Shown: piece after piece, positions 1-9,950 of the stretch
Layout: each line of letters starts with the position of its first letter
Numbering within the stretch: the first letter of the stretch is position 1
Origin: Sporolactobacillus kofuensis
Lineage (GTDB): Bacteria; Bacillota; Bacilli; Bacillales; Sporolactobacillaceae
Reading direction: 5' to 3'
DNA length: 64,000 nt
Assembly (NCBI RefSeq): GCF_024125425.1
Contig: NZ_JAMXWN010000005.1
Span: 124,001-188,000, forward strand
Notes under the pieces: model-generated
Databases searched by the model: none
What the model was told of the DNA's origin: nothing
What the model saw: only the letters and a program-made list of their open reading frames with translations
Program-made: the position numbers and the translations under genes

Positions 1-1
1 A

Positions 2-766
<765 letters not shown>

Positions 767-806
767 CCACAGGTAAGAAAAAAGCTAACGCTTTTCGCTT
801 ACGAAT

Positions 807-977
807 GCAGCGAAGCTGCGAGACGCCTGCGGGCCCATCCCTGCTGATCGTTAGCCAAGTAACACCTTACAGACAGCGGGTTGACCGAGGGGCTCACGAA
901 AGCCCGCAGCTGTCCTAGATAATGCGAGCAATCGAAGTAGAGATAAGGACTGGGTGCAAGTTTACCCAGTTTTTCTT
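807..977 (+). repeat. dispersed intergenic repeat, copy 1, with terminator-like tail
   Basis: This non-coding stretch between mnmA and yrrB shares blocks with the units at 14,028-14,465: GCAGCGAAG-TGCGAGACGCC near the left end, then GGCTCACG, GCGAGC-ATCGAAG and GATAAGGACTGG. CTGCGGGC in the left part pairs with GCCCGCAG near 901-908. The right end is a perfect 7-bp hairpin, ACTGGGT (949-955) with ACCCAGT (964-970), then TTTTTCTT. It could end transcription from mnmA or be a selfish structured element. From memory, similar GC-rich repeats are scattered in many Bacillaceae genomes. Confidence 0.7.
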
Positions 978-1027
978 ACAATGAAATAGGCGATGAAATG
1001 AAGAAATCAATTATGGGAGTGCGGCAT

Positions 1028-1687
1028 GTGGAACACACCATGGAACAAGTTCAGCAATTAATTGCTGAAAGAAAATTTGAACAGGCAGCAAAAGCGTTGG
1101 ATCTAGCCATTTCAGAGCACCCTGAGGACCCTGCAGGTTATACGAATTTTGGAAATTTGCTGGTGACCATGGGGGAAAGCCCTCGGTCATTCGCTTTTTT
1201 TGAAAAAGCACTATCCATTGATCCTTTGTATGCTTCGGCTTCATTTGGCTATGGCAATGCATTGTTTGAGCTTGATCGTTATCAAGAAGCTTTGGATCGA
1301 TTTAATGAGGCTCAGAAATCTGGCTTGGATGGCGGAGACCTTTTTTATATGATTGGGAGATCCGCACTTGAACTGGGGCATAGTGGACAAGCACTTGCGG
1401 CATTTCAGCGTGCAGTTGAATTAAATGACCAGGATCTTGAAGCGCGCTTTCAGTATGCGTTGCAACTCGCTCGACTGGGTGACTTAGATACGGCAGAACA
1501 ACAATTTCACTTAGTGATTGAAGGCGATGCAACACATGCAGATGCCTATTATAACCTCGGCGTCATAGCGGCTTTTCAAGATCATAATCATCAAGCAAAG
1601 CAATACTTTGATAGAGCATTGGCATTGAATCCAAAGCATATCCTTGCAGCGAACGCCCTGCGCACTTTATCAGAGAAAAAGGATTAA
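1028..1687 (+). CDS. yrrB: tetratricopeptide repeat protein YrrB
   Basis: A soluble protein of about 219 residues made almost wholly of TPR helices; units are recognisable at PAGYTNFGNLLVTMGE, ASASFGYGNALFELDR, GDLFYMIGRSALELGH, LEARFQYALQLARLGD and ADAYYNLGVIAAFQDH. There is no signal peptide or catalytic domain, so it is probably a protein-interaction scaffold; its partner is unknown. The start chosen is GTG 1028, eight bases after GGGAG; an in-frame ATG at 998 would add ten residues but has only a weak ribosome site. It sits between mnmA and recD2 as in B. subtilis. Confidence 0.85.
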   Translation: MEHTMEQVQQLIAERKFEQAAKALDLAISEHPEDPAGYTNFGNLLVTMGESPRSFAFFEKALSIDPLYASASFGYGNALFELDRYQEALDRFNEAQKSGLDGGDLFYMIGRSALELGHSGQALAAFQRAVELNDQDLEARFQYALQLARLGDLDTAEQQFHLVIEGDATHADAYYNLGVIAAFQDHNHQAKQYFDRALALNPKHILAANALRTLSEKKD

Positions 1688-1729
1688 TCGATTGTCGAGT
1701 AAAAAAAGTGAGAAAGGACGACAGGGAAG

Positions 1730-4045
1730 ATGGAACAAACCAGCCTCGATTTATTTCCTGAACATAGTCCATGGGTAAAGGGTGAACCTACTCGGATCGT
1801 GTTCCAGAACAGCGAGAATGGCTATACGGTTATGATCGTAAAAATTGATGAAACTACTGAAGAAATCAATGAAAAAGAAATGACGATGGTTGGCTTCTTT
1901 CCTGCCGTTCATCTGTATGAAACCTACCAATTTGCAGGTCGATTGAAGACACATCCGCGATACGGTCAGCAATATGAGGTAGAAAACTATCGGAAATTAC
2001 TGCCGAAGTCGCGTTCCGGAATTGTCAATTACTTGTCTGGTGATCTCTTTCCGGGGGTTGGGAAGAAGACCGCAGAAACCATAGTCAATGCACTGGGTGA
2101 AAATGCGATTTCGAAAATTTTAAATGATCCCGGATGCTTGGAGGAAGTACCGAAGCTTGACAAAGAAAAGAGCACGATGATTGCAGATACTTTGTTGAAG
2201 AATGAGGGACTGGAAAAAATACTAATTGGCCTCTCAGACTTTGGCTTTGGTTCTCAATTAGCGATGAAAATCTATCAAGCTTATGGCGATGAAACGTTAG
2301 AAGTAATCCAAGAAAATCCGTATCAATTGATTCAAGATATTGAAGGGATTGGTTTTCAGCGTGCCGATGAACTCGCTGCAAGTATTGGCATTTCTGGCAA
2401 TCATCCAGACCGCATTCAAGCTGCTTTTCTTTATTGGTTAAATGAGCGAGCGATGAATGATGGTCATGTCTTCATGCCTGAACAAGAATCAATAAAAGAA
2501 GTGCAAAAGCTGCTGTCGTCTTCTCAAGAAATTCAAGAAGATGACCTTAAACGTGAGTTAGACGTCCTTGAAGAGGATGGAAAAATTGTTCGAGATGAAG
2601 ATCATTTGTATTTACCGGAACTCTTTTTTGCGGAGAAGGGAATCGTGACCGGTATTCAAAAGCTGGTTGAGCAGGATAACTCCGATGAGTTCTCAGAAAG
2701 CGAATTTCTCGAAGCATTGGGCAAAGTTGAAGACAAATTGTCGATGCAATATGCAGAAAGTCAGCAGCAAGCGATTCGTGAAGCGATTCAGTCGTCGATC
2801 ATGATTCTTACCGGAGGTCCGGGTACAGGAAAAACCACGGTCATCCGAGGTATCGTCGAGGTCTATGCAGAACTGAACAGCTATTCTCTTGAGCCGAAGG
2901 ATTACGACAGTGAACACCCCTATCCTGTATTACTTGTGGCGCCAACGGGACGAGCAGCGAAGAGAATGAAAGAATCAACAGGACTTCCGGCAGTAACCAT
3001 TCACCGTTTGCTTGGCTGGAACGGAACTGGCTACGCACACGACGAGAATGAACCCATTGAGGGAAAACTGCTCATTGTTGATGAAATGTCGATGGTTGAT
3101 CTATGGCTCGCGAACCAACTCCTTAAATCGCTTCCCGAAGAAATGAAAGTAGTCATCGTTGGTGATGAAGATCAACTTCCATCTGTTGGTCCGGGTCAAG
3201 TACTGAGTGATTTAATTCAGTCAGAAGCTATACCTGTGATACGTCTGACCGATATTTTTCGACAAGCTCAAGGTTCATCGATTATAGAACTTGCCCATCA
3301 AATTAAAACAGGAAAACTCAATGATGTGACCGAACCAAGGGATGACCGACGCTTTTTCAAATGTACTCAGAATCAAGTGCTTGATGTGATTTGTAAAGTT
3401 GCAGCCGGAGCTGAAAAGAAAGGCTATCATCCGAAAGATATTCAAGTACTTGCGCCGATTTATCGAGGCAATGCAGGAATTGAAAAAATTAATGAGTCGC
3501 TTCAAGAACTCTTTAACCCCGCTGATCCTCAAAAACGTGAATTGACCTATGGCGATCATCTTTTTCGAGTTCATGACAAGGTCCTTCAGCTTGTAAATAA
3601 CCCGGAAGAACAAGTGTTTAACGGAGATATTGGTGAAATATCAGCTATTTTTAAAGCGAAGGAAACGACAGATAAAGAAGACACGGTTATTGTGTCTTTT
3701 GATGCTATTGAAGTGAAATATTTACGGCACGATCTGAATCAATTGACCCTAGCTTATTGTTGCTCTATACATAAAGCACAAGGCAGTGAATTTCCAATCG
3801 TAATTCTGCCGATTGTCAAAGGCTATCATCGTATGCTCAAGCGAAATCTTATCTACACCGCAGTCACGCGAAGCAAGGATTCGCTTGTCCTTTGCGGTGA
3901 TCAGGAAGCTTTTGACCAAGCGGTAAACCGTAATGACGTTGATCAACGCAATTCGCGTTTATCGAGTAAAATTCGTGAACGGCTCCAACAAAGTGGACAT
4001 TTGCCTGATCAAGATGATCATTCGAACGAAAAAACTATAGGATAA
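1730..4045 (+). CDS. recD2: RecD2 family 5'-3' DNA helicase (RecBC-independent RecD)
   Basis: Superfamily 1B helicase that unwinds DNA with 5'-3' polarity and acts in repair and at stalled forks without RecB or RecC. The long N-terminal region of RecD2 is present, with an OB-like start and helix-hairpin-helix turns (FPGVGKKTAETIV, about residues 107-120, and IEGIGFQRADELA). Walker A GGPGTGKTT is near residue 362, Walker B LLIVDEMSMVD near 448, and late motifs AYCCSIHKAQGSEF and NLIYTAVTRSKDSLVL near the C terminus. At 771 residues it has the usual length. A terminator follows. Confidence 0.95.
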   Translation: MEQTSLDLFPEHSPWVKGEPTRIVFQNSENGYTVMIVKIDETTEEINEKEMTMVGFFPAVHLYETYQFAGRLKTHPRYGQQYEVENYRKLLPKSRSGIVNYLSGDLFPGVGKKTAETIVNALGENAISKILNDPGCLEEVPKLDKEKSTMIADTLLKNEGLEKILIGLSDFGFGSQLAMKIYQAYGDETLEVIQENPYQLIQDIEGIGFQRADELAASIGISGNHPDRIQAAFLYWLNERAMNDGHVFMPEQESIKEVQKLLSSSQEIQEDDLKRELDVLEEDGKIVRDEDHLYLPELFFAEKGIVTGIQKLVEQDNSDEFSESEFLEALGKVEDKLSMQYAESQQQAIREAIQSSIMILTGGPGTGKTTVIRGIVEVYAELNSYSLEPKDYDSEHPYPVLLVAPTGRAAKRMKESTGLPAVTIHRLLGWNGTGYAHDENEPIEGKLLIVDEMSMVDLWLANQLLKSLPEEMKVVIVGDEDQLPSVGPGQVLSDLIQSEAIPVIRLTDIFRQAQGSSIIELAHQIKTGKLNDVTEPRDDRRFFKCTQNQVLDVICKVAAGAEKKGYHPKDIQVLAPIYRGNAGIEKINESLQELFNPADPQKRELTYGDHLFRVHDKVLQLVNNPEEQVFNGDIGEISAIFKAKETTDKEDTVIVSFDAIEVKYLRHDLNQLTLAYCCSIHKAQGSEFPIVILPIVKGYHRMLKRNLIYTAVTRSKDSLVLCGDQEAFDQAVNRNDVDQRNSRLSSKIRERLQQSGHLPDQDDHSNEKTIG

Positions 4046-4094
4046 AATCTTTGGATCGGATTTTGTGATCCTCCAATTAAAGAATTAGGACAGA

Positions 4095-4128
4095 AAAGCC
4101 AAGAAAAAATTTCTTGGCTTTTTTTCTT
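4095..4128 (+). terminator. intrinsic terminator of recD2
   Basis: AAAGCCAAGAAA (4095-4106) pairs perfectly with TTTCTTGGCTTT (4110-4121), followed by a T-rich tract. Confidence 0.9.
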
Positions 4129-4219
4129 TTGTAAAGTATATTTTCCACTTATTTTGGACATTGATGCCAGTAACACATGCAAAGTTAGAACTTTGTAGCT
4201 AAATTTGAGGTGAGCATCA

Positions 4220-4417
4220 ATGAAATGTCCAAATTGTTCGAGTAAAAACATTGGAAAAATAGGGGTTAATCTGTTTTATTGCTGGGATTGTTACATTGAA
4301 TTGGCACTTGAAGATGGGCAGCTGTCCTTAAGTCAGGTCGAAGAAGATGGGAGTCTGACACTTTTAGATGATTTGTTTCAAGACTCGGAACGAGAAGCGA
4401 AAGCAAACGGTTTTTAA
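4220..4417 (+). CDS. small zinc-ribbon protein (YrzR-like)
   Basis: A 65-residue protein with one treble of paired cysteines, MKCPNCSSKNIGKIG then YCWDCYIEL, the CxxC-CxxC spacing of a zinc ribbon, followed by an acidic tail. The start has a clear ribosome site (TTGAGGTGAG). It lies between recD2 and the AI-2E permease, where B. subtilis has a small protein I remember as yrzR; that link is from position and general form. Function is unknown. Confidence 0.75.
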   Translation: MKCPNCSSKNIGKIGVNLFYCWDCYIELALEDGQLSLSQVEEDGSLTLLDDLFQDSEREAKANGF

Positions 4418-4540
4418 GCAGCACATCTATCGTACAGCAGCGACAAACTGTTTTTAGTAGGGAATATGTATTAACCATTATCTGATCCAAGTTTCATGTT
4501 TTGCTTCTTTTTTGGTAAAGCTAAACTTGGAGGGATGACT

Positions 4541-5602
4541 ATGCGGAAATGGACCGCCCTGCATTGGATGAAAGGTTTGTCAATTGCATTGCTGCTTTTT
4601 TTGAATGGCTACTTGTTCTATCGTTTATTACCTTTACTTGGTGTTGTTCTGGGTTTTATCGCAAAGGTCGCTATACCATTCATTGCGGCAGCAATCATTG
4701 CCTATTTATTACATCCTCTTGTCGGTCGTATTCAGCGTATGGGTTTGCCAAGAACAGTAGCGATTCTCAGTCTGTATGTGCTATTTTTTGGGAGCGTTGG
4801 TCTTGCGATTTATAAGGGTGGTCCCATACTCGTCCATGAGCTGAGAGGACTTGATGAACATTTTTCAAATTATGAAAAATTATATCAGACGAATTTGGCA
4901 CATATTTATGGGGCGACGCCGGAGGCAGTTCACGACCAAGTCAATGAAGCGTTGTCTCGATTGAGACATAGTCTGGCGAAAACCGCAGAACGGACGATGG
5001 ATTGGTGCTCTGGAGTGATTCGATCTTTCTTCACACTGCTCATTATTCCGTTCCTTTCTTTTTACCTATTGAAAGATTCAGCGAAGATAATGAAGAACGT
5101 GCTTCTAATCGTTCCAAGAAGATGGAGAAAACAGACTGCTGAGCTCCTTGCGGAAATGGATCGATCAATAGGCAAATACATCCGTGGACAACTTACTGTT
5201 TGCGCAATTCTTGCCGTAATGGCATCCATTGGGCTATGGATACTAAAGGTACCTTATCCGATTCTCTTTGGTCTATTTATCGGATCGACTGATTTAATTC
5301 CGTATTTCGGTCCTTTTATTGGTGCTGCTCCTGCAGTGCTTATTGCAGCAACCAAATCGTTTTATGCGATGGCAGGTGTGATTCTGATGATTGTTCTGAT
5401 TCAATTCTTGGAAGGAAGTGTGATTGAACCACTCGTCGTTGGAAAAAGTGCGGAAATCCATCCACTCTATATCATGCTTGCCATTGGTGTAGGGAGCGAA
5501 TTGGCTGGGATTGTTGGCATGCTCCTTGCGATTCCATGTTTTATCATTCTTCGCACCTGCTGGAGACACTTGAATGAACGGTTCAGGATCATTGACAAAT
5601 AA
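4541..5602 (+). CDS. yrrI: AI-2E family transporter YrrI
   Basis: A polytopic membrane protein of 353 residues of the AI-2E (PerM) family. Hydrophobic segments appear at the N terminus, about residues 60-75 and 80-100, then a long soluble stretch (LDEHFSNYEKLYQ to TMDW), then five or so further segments, including FGLFIGSTDLIPYFGPFIGA and the C-terminal PLYIMLAIGVGSELAGIVG. The family exports or exchanges small molecules; the substrate here is not known. ATG 4541 is preferred because GGAGG ends seven bases before it; ATG 4535 is too close. The gene immediately upstream of alaS is the same in B. subtilis. Confidence 0.9.
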   Translation: MRKWTALHWMKGLSIALLLFLNGYLFYRLLPLLGVVLGFIAKVAIPFIAAAIIAYLLHPLVGRIQRMGLPRTVAILSLYVLFFGSVGLAIYKGGPILVHELRGLDEHFSNYEKLYQTNLAHIYGATPEAVHDQVNEALSRLRHSLAKTAERTMDWCSGVIRSFFTLLIIPFLSFYLLKDSAKIMKNVLLIVPRRWRKQTAELLAEMDRSIGKYIRGQLTVCAILAVMASIGLWILKVPYPILFGLFIGSTDLIPYFGPFIGAAPAVLIAATKSFYAMAGVILMIVLIQFLEGSVIEPLVVGKSAEIHPLYIMLAIGVGSELAGIVGMLLAIPCFIILRTCWRHLNERFRIIDK

Positions 5603-5621
5603 GGGGAAACTCATCTATAAT
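5592..5621 (+). promoter_or_regulatory. sigma-A promoter for alaS leader
   Basis: Consensus TTGACA (5592-5597), 18-base spacer, TATAAT (5616-5621). The -35 box overlaps the last codons of yrrI. It would start a leader of roughly 310 bases before alaS. Confidence 0.8.
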
Positions 5622-5627
5622 AGCGGC

Positions 5628-5880
5628 AGAATAACGAAACCGAGACGAAAAGAATAGCGATAGCGCGAGCAGTCATAGGACCTAAAGAATACTTTGAGAG
5701 TGCGGGATCGGCTTTTCCGTACTTTATGAAACGGTCGCCGTTGTTCATTGGTAGGAAATGGATAATGGTTCGGTTGCACAACGTGCTGGATACATAAGCC
5801 GCGGCGTTTTCTTTTCATTTGCGGCGCAGATTAAGCTTGAAAGCTTTCGTCCTTTCTGGTGATGGGATGAAGGCTTTTTT
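5628..5880 (+). promoter_or_regulatory. alaS 5' leader, candidate T-box riboswitch ending in a terminator
   Basis: No gene fits the 340 bases between yrrI and alaS. The leader has features that suit a T-box: a purine-rich GACGAAAAGAATAG block early on, GAGAGTGCGG (about 5696-5705) followed by a hairpin with CCGTACT, and a terminal hairpin. The last, GCTTTCGTCC (5843-5852) with GGATGAAGGC (5865-5874) then TTTTTT, is a convincing intrinsic terminator just ahead of the alaS ribosome site, which implies attenuation. The diagnostic T-box sequence with TGGNACCGCG is not clear; only TGGATAC and CCGCGG fragments are seen. AlaS T-boxes are known in Bacillales. Confidence 0.5.
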
Positions 5881-5942
5881 CGTTGAGCGTCGGTACGGTT
5901 TACATAATGAAAGTTGTACCAAATTGAGTGGAGGTTCTTGAG

Positions 5943-8585
5943 ATGAAACAGCTTAGTTCATCGGAAGTCAGACAGATGTTTTTGGACTTTTTTAAAGGGA
6001 AAGGACACACAGTCGAGCCGAGTGCTTCTCTGATCCCGGTTGACGATCCATCTTTACTCTGGATCAATAGTGGTGTGGCTACGCTTAAGAAATATTTTGA
6101 TGGTCGAGTTGTCCCGAAGAATCCTCGTATTTGTAATGCACAGAAGGCTATTCGGACAAATGATATTGAGAATGTCGGTTATACGGCGCGCCACCATACG
6201 TTCTTTGAAATGTTGGGCAACTTCTCAGTTGGTGATTATTTTAAAGAAGAAGCCATCACTTGGGCATGGGAGTTCTTAACGAGCCCTAAATGGATCGCTT
6301 TTGATCCTGATAAGTTATCCGTGACCATCTATCCTGAAGATGAAGATGCTTATCGACTATGGCATGAAAAAATTGGACTTCCGGAAAACCGGATTATCAA
6401 ATTGGAACACAACTTCTGGGATATAGGTGAGGGACCGAGTGGACCGAATACTGAAATTTTCTATGATCGTGGTGAAGATTTCGGTAATGATCCGGATGAT
6501 CCTGAATTGTATCCCGGCGGCGAGAACGAGCGTTATCTTGAAGTATGGAACCTTGTATTCTCACAATTCAATCACAATCCTGATGGAAGCCATACGCCGC
6601 TACCAAAGAAAAATATCGATACCGGGATGGGCTTGGAACGGATGGTCAGCGTTATTCAGAATGCCGAAACCAATTTTGATACAGACCTTTTCCTTCCAAT
6701 TATCCATAAGATTGAAGAATTGTCCGGTGCAAAATATAAGAATGGCGAGAAGAATACAGCATTCAAGGTGATTGCGGATCATGCTCGGACCGTAACTTTT
6801 GCCATTGCCGATGGCGCACTTCCTTCGAATGAAGGCCGCGGCTATGTTTTGCGTCGACTGATTCGTCGCGCCGTTCGCTATGCAATGGATCTTGGCCTCA
6901 ACAAGCCGTTCCTGTTTGAGCTTGTTCCTGTTGTAGCATCAATAATGAAAGATTACTACAAAGAAGTGTCTGAAAAAGCACCCTTTGTACAAAAGGTAAT
7001 CCGTGGCGAAGAGGAACGATTCCAAGAGACGATTCACGAAGGTGTTTCCATTCTTAAAGAACAAATAGAGGATGCCAAAGCACAAGGCAAGAATGAACTT
7101 TCCGGAGATAATGTATTTAAATTATATGATACCTTTGGTTTCCCAGTGGAACTAACAGAAGAATATGCAAAACAAGCCGGACTAGCTATTGACCAAGCAG
7201 GCTTTGAAAAAGAACTCGAGGCACAGAGGGATCGTGCACGTTCTGCGCGGAAAGATCAAAAATCGATGCAGGTTCAGAATGACACGTTACGCAATGTTAC
7301 TGCGTCCAGTGAATTTATTGGTTATGGTCAGTTTGCTGTTTCGGATGCTAAAGTTGTTGCACTCATCAAAAACGATACACCTGTTGAAGCTGCTTCAGAA
7401 GGCGACACGATTCAATTGATCTTGGATCGGACACCTTTTTACGCTGAAATGGGGGGGCAGGTTGCAGATCAAGGGACATTGTCCAACGAACAGGTTATGC
7501 TTGATGTAACAGATGTTCAGAAAGCGCCAAATGGTCAAAACCTGCATACTTGCATCGTTAAGAACGGTCAAGTGAGATTAGGTGATCATCTAGAAGCAGT
7601 AATTGATGGTAAAGCCCGCCTTTCGATTCAGAAAAATCATACGGCAACACACTTGCTCGATCAGGCATTGAAGGATGTACTGGGTACACATGTCAGTCAA
7701 GCAGGCTCTTATGTTTCTGCAGATCGTCTTCGTTTTGATTTTTCTCATTTTGGCCAAGTGACAGAAGAAGAATTGCAACAGGTTGAGCAGATTGTCAATG
7801 AAAAAGTTTGGGCGCAGATGCCCGTCTCAACGAAAGAAATGCCGATCGACGATGCGAAGAAACTTGGGGCCATTGCATTATTTGGCGAGAAATACGGGAA
7901 TATTGTTCGCGTTGTAAATGCCGGTGATTACAGCTTGGAGCTTTGCGGCGGTTGTCATGTGAGAAATACTGCAGAAATTGGCTTATTCACTATTGTTTCT
8001 GAAGGAGGCATTGGTGCAGGTACACGACGGATTGAAGCACTTACAGGTAAGAAAGCCTTTGAAAAGTTGAACCAAGACAAGCTTCAGATTAAGAACATCG
8101 CAACTTCACTCAAAGTAACCCCAGATCAATTGCCTGAACGTGTGGATGCGATGGTGCAACAACTTAAGAATCTTGAAAAAGAAAACACTGCGTTATTGAA
8201 CAAATTAAGTAGCGCCAAGACTGGTGAATTAGAACAATCCGTGAAGAAAAACGGAGATGTTTCGTATATTGCGGAAAAAGTGGATAAAATGGACATGAAT
8301 CAGCTTAGATCTATGGCAGATGAGCTGAAGAACAAGTTACAATCGGTTGTCGTTGTCCTTGCTTCAGTAGAAGATGGAAAAGTACATCTTGTTGCTGGGG
8401 TGACCAAAGATTTGATTAAGAAAGGATATCATGCCGGCAAATTGGTGAAAGAAGTTGCAACGATTTGTGGCGGCGGTGGAGGCGGCCGACCGGATATGGC
8501 ACAAGCCGGCGGCAAAAATCCAGAAAAGGTACACGAAGCGCTTCGTGCAGTCTCTGATTTGATTGAAAAAGTGGCTGTCCGTTAA
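5943..8585 (+). CDS. alaS: alanine-tRNA ligase
   Basis: Charges tRNA-Ala with alanine and edits mischarged Ser and Gly. The 880-residue chain has the class II catalytic core at the N terminus ([45 protein letters not shown]), the tRNA-binding helices, then the editing domain with HTATH (residues 566-570) and CGGCH (668-672), all four zinc ligands present. The C-terminal C-Ala domain has the Gly-rich [18 protein letters not shown] 5943 follows GGAGG at 5931-5935. The leader upstream suggests tRNA- or amino-acid-linked attenuation. Confidence 0.98.
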   Translation: MKQLSSSEVRQMFLDFFKGKGHTVEPSASLIPVDDPSLLWINSGVATLKKYFDGRVVPKNPRICNAQKAIRTNDIENVGYTARHHTFFEMLGNFSVGDYFKEEAITWAWEFLTSPKWIAFDPDKLSVTIYPEDEDAYRLWHEKIGLPENRIIKLEHNFWDIGEGPSGPNTEIFYDRGEDFGNDPDDPELYPGGENERYLEVWNLVFSQFNHNPDGSHTPLPKKNIDTGMGLERMVSVIQNAETNFDTDLFLPIIHKIEELSGAKYKNGEKNTAFKVIADHARTVTFAIADGALPSNEGRGYVLRRLIRRAVRYAMDLGLNKPFLFELVPVVASIMKDYYKEVSEKAPFVQKVIRGEEERFQETIHEGVSILKEQIEDAKAQGKNELSGDNVFKLYDTFGFPVELTEEYAKQAGLAIDQAGFEKELEAQRDRARSARKDQKSMQVQNDTLRNVTASSEFIGYGQFAVSDAKVVALIKNDTPVEAASEGDTIQLILDRTPFYAEMGGQVADQGTLSNEQVMLDVTDVQKAPNGQNLHTCIVKNGQVRLGDHLEAVIDGKARLSIQKNHTATHLLDQALKDVLGTHVSQAGSYVSADRLRFDFSHFGQVTEEELQQVEQIVNEKVWAQMPVSTKEMPIDDAKKLGAIALFGEKYGNIVRVVNAGDYSLELCGGCHVRNTAEIGLFTIVSEGGIGAGTRRIEALTGKKAFEKLNQDKLQIKNIATSLKVTPDQLPERVDAMVQQLKNLEKENTALLNKLSSAKTGELEQSVKKNGDVSYIAEKVDKMDMNQLRSMADELKNKLQSVVVVLASVEDGKVHLVAGVTKDLIKKGYHAGKLVKEVATICGGGGGGRPDMAQAGGKNPEKVHEALRAVSDLIEKVAVR

Positions 8586-8631
8586 TTCAGCATCACGCGT
8601 ATATCTGAACTACCGTTGGGGGATGAGGATC

Positions 8632-8889
8632 ATGGATAAGACAATGAAATTTAATTTTGGCGATCAAGGGGATCACAATCCACGTGAGGTCCTGTTTCAA
8701 GTCTATGATGCACTCGATGAAAAAGGCTATAATCCGATTAATCAGATCGTAGGGTATCTGTTGTCCGGAGATCCTGCTTATATCCCGAGACATAAAGATG
8801 CACGGAAATTAATTCGCAGACTCGAACGTGATGAAATCATTGAAGAACTCGTTACCGCATACCTTAAAGAGAAATGGGACAAAGAATGA
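8632..8889 (+). CDS. yrzL: IreB family regulatory protein (UPF0297, YrzL)
   Basis: An 85-residue conserved protein, best known as IreB, a substrate of Ser/Thr kinase signalling in enterococci. The family signature [21 protein letters not shown] is nearly intact and DKTMKFNF near the start fits the B. subtilis protein. ATG 8632 is chosen by family length; ATG 8623 would add three residues. Its stop overlaps the start of ruvX by four bases, so the two are translationally coupled. Confidence 0.93.
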   Translation: MDKTMKFNFGDQGDHNPREVLFQVYDALDEKGYNPINQIVGYLLSGDPAYIPRHKDARKLIRRLERDEIIEELVTAYLKEKWDKE

Positions 8890-9323
8890 GAATAATGGGC
8901 TTGGACTTTGGCACGGTTACTGTCGGCGTCGCAATCAGCGATCCGATGGGCTTGACTGCTCAAGGTATTGAAACTGTACATTATGTCGAACATAAGAAAA
9001 ATCTGTTATTTGATCGAATTGGTGAATTAATTCAGCAATTCGATGTTGAATCTGTGGTCGTTGGTCTTCCAAAAGATCTCATAGGAACCGAAACTGAACG
9101 TGCAATTGCGTCACGTGGTTTTGCAAAAAGTATTAAGCGAAAGTTCAAGATACCGGTTGATCTATGGGATGAACGACTAACGACAATGGCAGCTGAACGC
9201 ATTCTTATTGCTGCAGATGTCAGTCGAAAGAAACGAAAAAAAGTAATCGATAAGGAAGCTGCGGTACTGATACTGCAAAGCTATCTCGATAAACTAAGAA
9301 TGGAGCATCGGACAAATGACTGA
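8886..9323 (+). CDS. ruvX: putative pre-16S rRNA nuclease / Holliday junction resolvase-like YqgF
   Basis: An RNase H-fold protein of 145 residues (YrrK in B. subtilis), implicated in maturing the 5' end of 16S rRNA; older annotation is Holliday junction resolvase. The RNase H strand [18 protein letters not shown] carries the first acidic residue, VVVGLPKDL is the second motif, and [11 protein letters not shown] the third. It overlaps yrzL by four bases (ATGA) and yrzB by eight, which indicates one operon. Confidence 0.95.
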   Translation: MRIMGLDFGTVTVGVAISDPMGLTAQGIETVHYVEHKKNLLFDRIGELIQQFDVESVVVGLPKDLIGTETERAIASRGFAKSIKRKFKIPVDLWDERLTTMAAERILIAADVSRKKRKKVIDKEAAVLILQSYLDKLRMEHRTND

Positions 9324-9636
9324 ACATGAACATAATCATTATCCAATTTTTTTGCCTGATACAGAAGAGAAAGAACGAATTGTGATCCCAGAAGAAAATG
9401 GTGACGAAAATCTATTTGATGTTCTCTTTTATTTTGATGTCCCAGAAACAAACAAATCTTATGTGGTTGTTGTACCTTCCGAGCAAGTTGAAGATGAAGA
9501 TGAGGAACAAGAAGTATTTGCGTTTCGGTATGAAGGCGAAGATGAAGATTTCAAGCTCTTCCCAATTGAGACCGATGAAGAATGGGATATTGTTGAAGAA
9601 ATGATTAACACATTTAGTGATGAAAGTGAAGAGTAA
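9316..9636 (+). CDS. yrzB: DUF1292 family protein YrzB
   Basis: A 106-residue, very acidic protein with no signal peptide or known catalytic motif. The pattern PEENGDENLFDVLFYFDVPET then KSYVVVVP and EVFAFRYEG is typical of the DUF1292 family that always sits behind ruvX in Bacillales. Function is unknown. It ends an operon that is closed by a strong terminator. Confidence 0.9.
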   Translation: MTEHEHNHYPIFLPDTEEKERIVIPEENGDENLFDVLFYFDVPETNKSYVVVVPSEQVEDEDEEQEVFAFRYEGEDEDFKLFPIETDEEWDIVEEMINTFSDESEE

Positions 9637-9643
9637 ATGATTT

Positions 9644-9667
9644 AGCCCCACATTTGCGGGGCTTTTT
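9644..9667 (+). terminator. intrinsic terminator of yrzL-ruvX-yrzB
   Basis: AGCCCC and GGGGCT pair around ACATTTGC, followed directly by TTTTTC. Confidence 0.9.
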
Positions 9668-9686
9668 CAATAGTGCTTATAAATGT

Positions 9687-9795
9687 GGTGAAGATGCAAG
9701 ACGTCTGGAATCAGGTGCCAGCGAGACCACGCACACTTTTTCCTGTTCGAGGAGAATCGCGGTGCGCCCGCGGCAAGCGAGCAATCGAAGCATAA
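9687..9795 (+). repeat. dispersed intergenic repeat, copy 2 (degenerate)
   Basis: Shared blocks with the other copies are GTGAAGATGCAAGACG at the left, GCGAGACCAC in the middle and GCGCCCGCGGCAAGCGAGC-ATCGAAGCATA at the right. The left arm of the GC-rich stem has decayed and the terminator-like tail is missing. It lies directly behind a true terminator. Confidence 0.65.
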
Positions 9796-9908
9796 CCGTT
9801 ACACAAAAAAGGTATAGACGAGTTTTCCAAAGTTTTTCTCAATGCGATGATCGAGGACAATTTGCTTGAATCATGTCGATTGGTGACAAAGTTAATGACG
9901 ATTTAGTG

Positions 9909-9914
9909 TATAAT
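9909..9914 (+). promoter_or_regulatory. candidate -10 box for mltG
   Basis: A perfect TATAAT about 37 bases before the mltG start. No good -35 box stands at the usual spacing; GTGACA is 20 bases upstream. Confidence 0.4.
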
Positions 9915-9950
9915 GGATGAGGTTCTCTTTGAAAGGAGCGGCTCATTTAC

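Noticed and set aside
5615-5818. 67-codon minus-strand frame in the alaS leader
   Set aside because: Basic, low-complexity shadow in a region better explained as a structured leader; no ribosome site.
9654-9869. 71-codon plus-strand frame after yrzB
   Set aside because: It runs from the terminator through repeat copy 2 and has no ribosome site.
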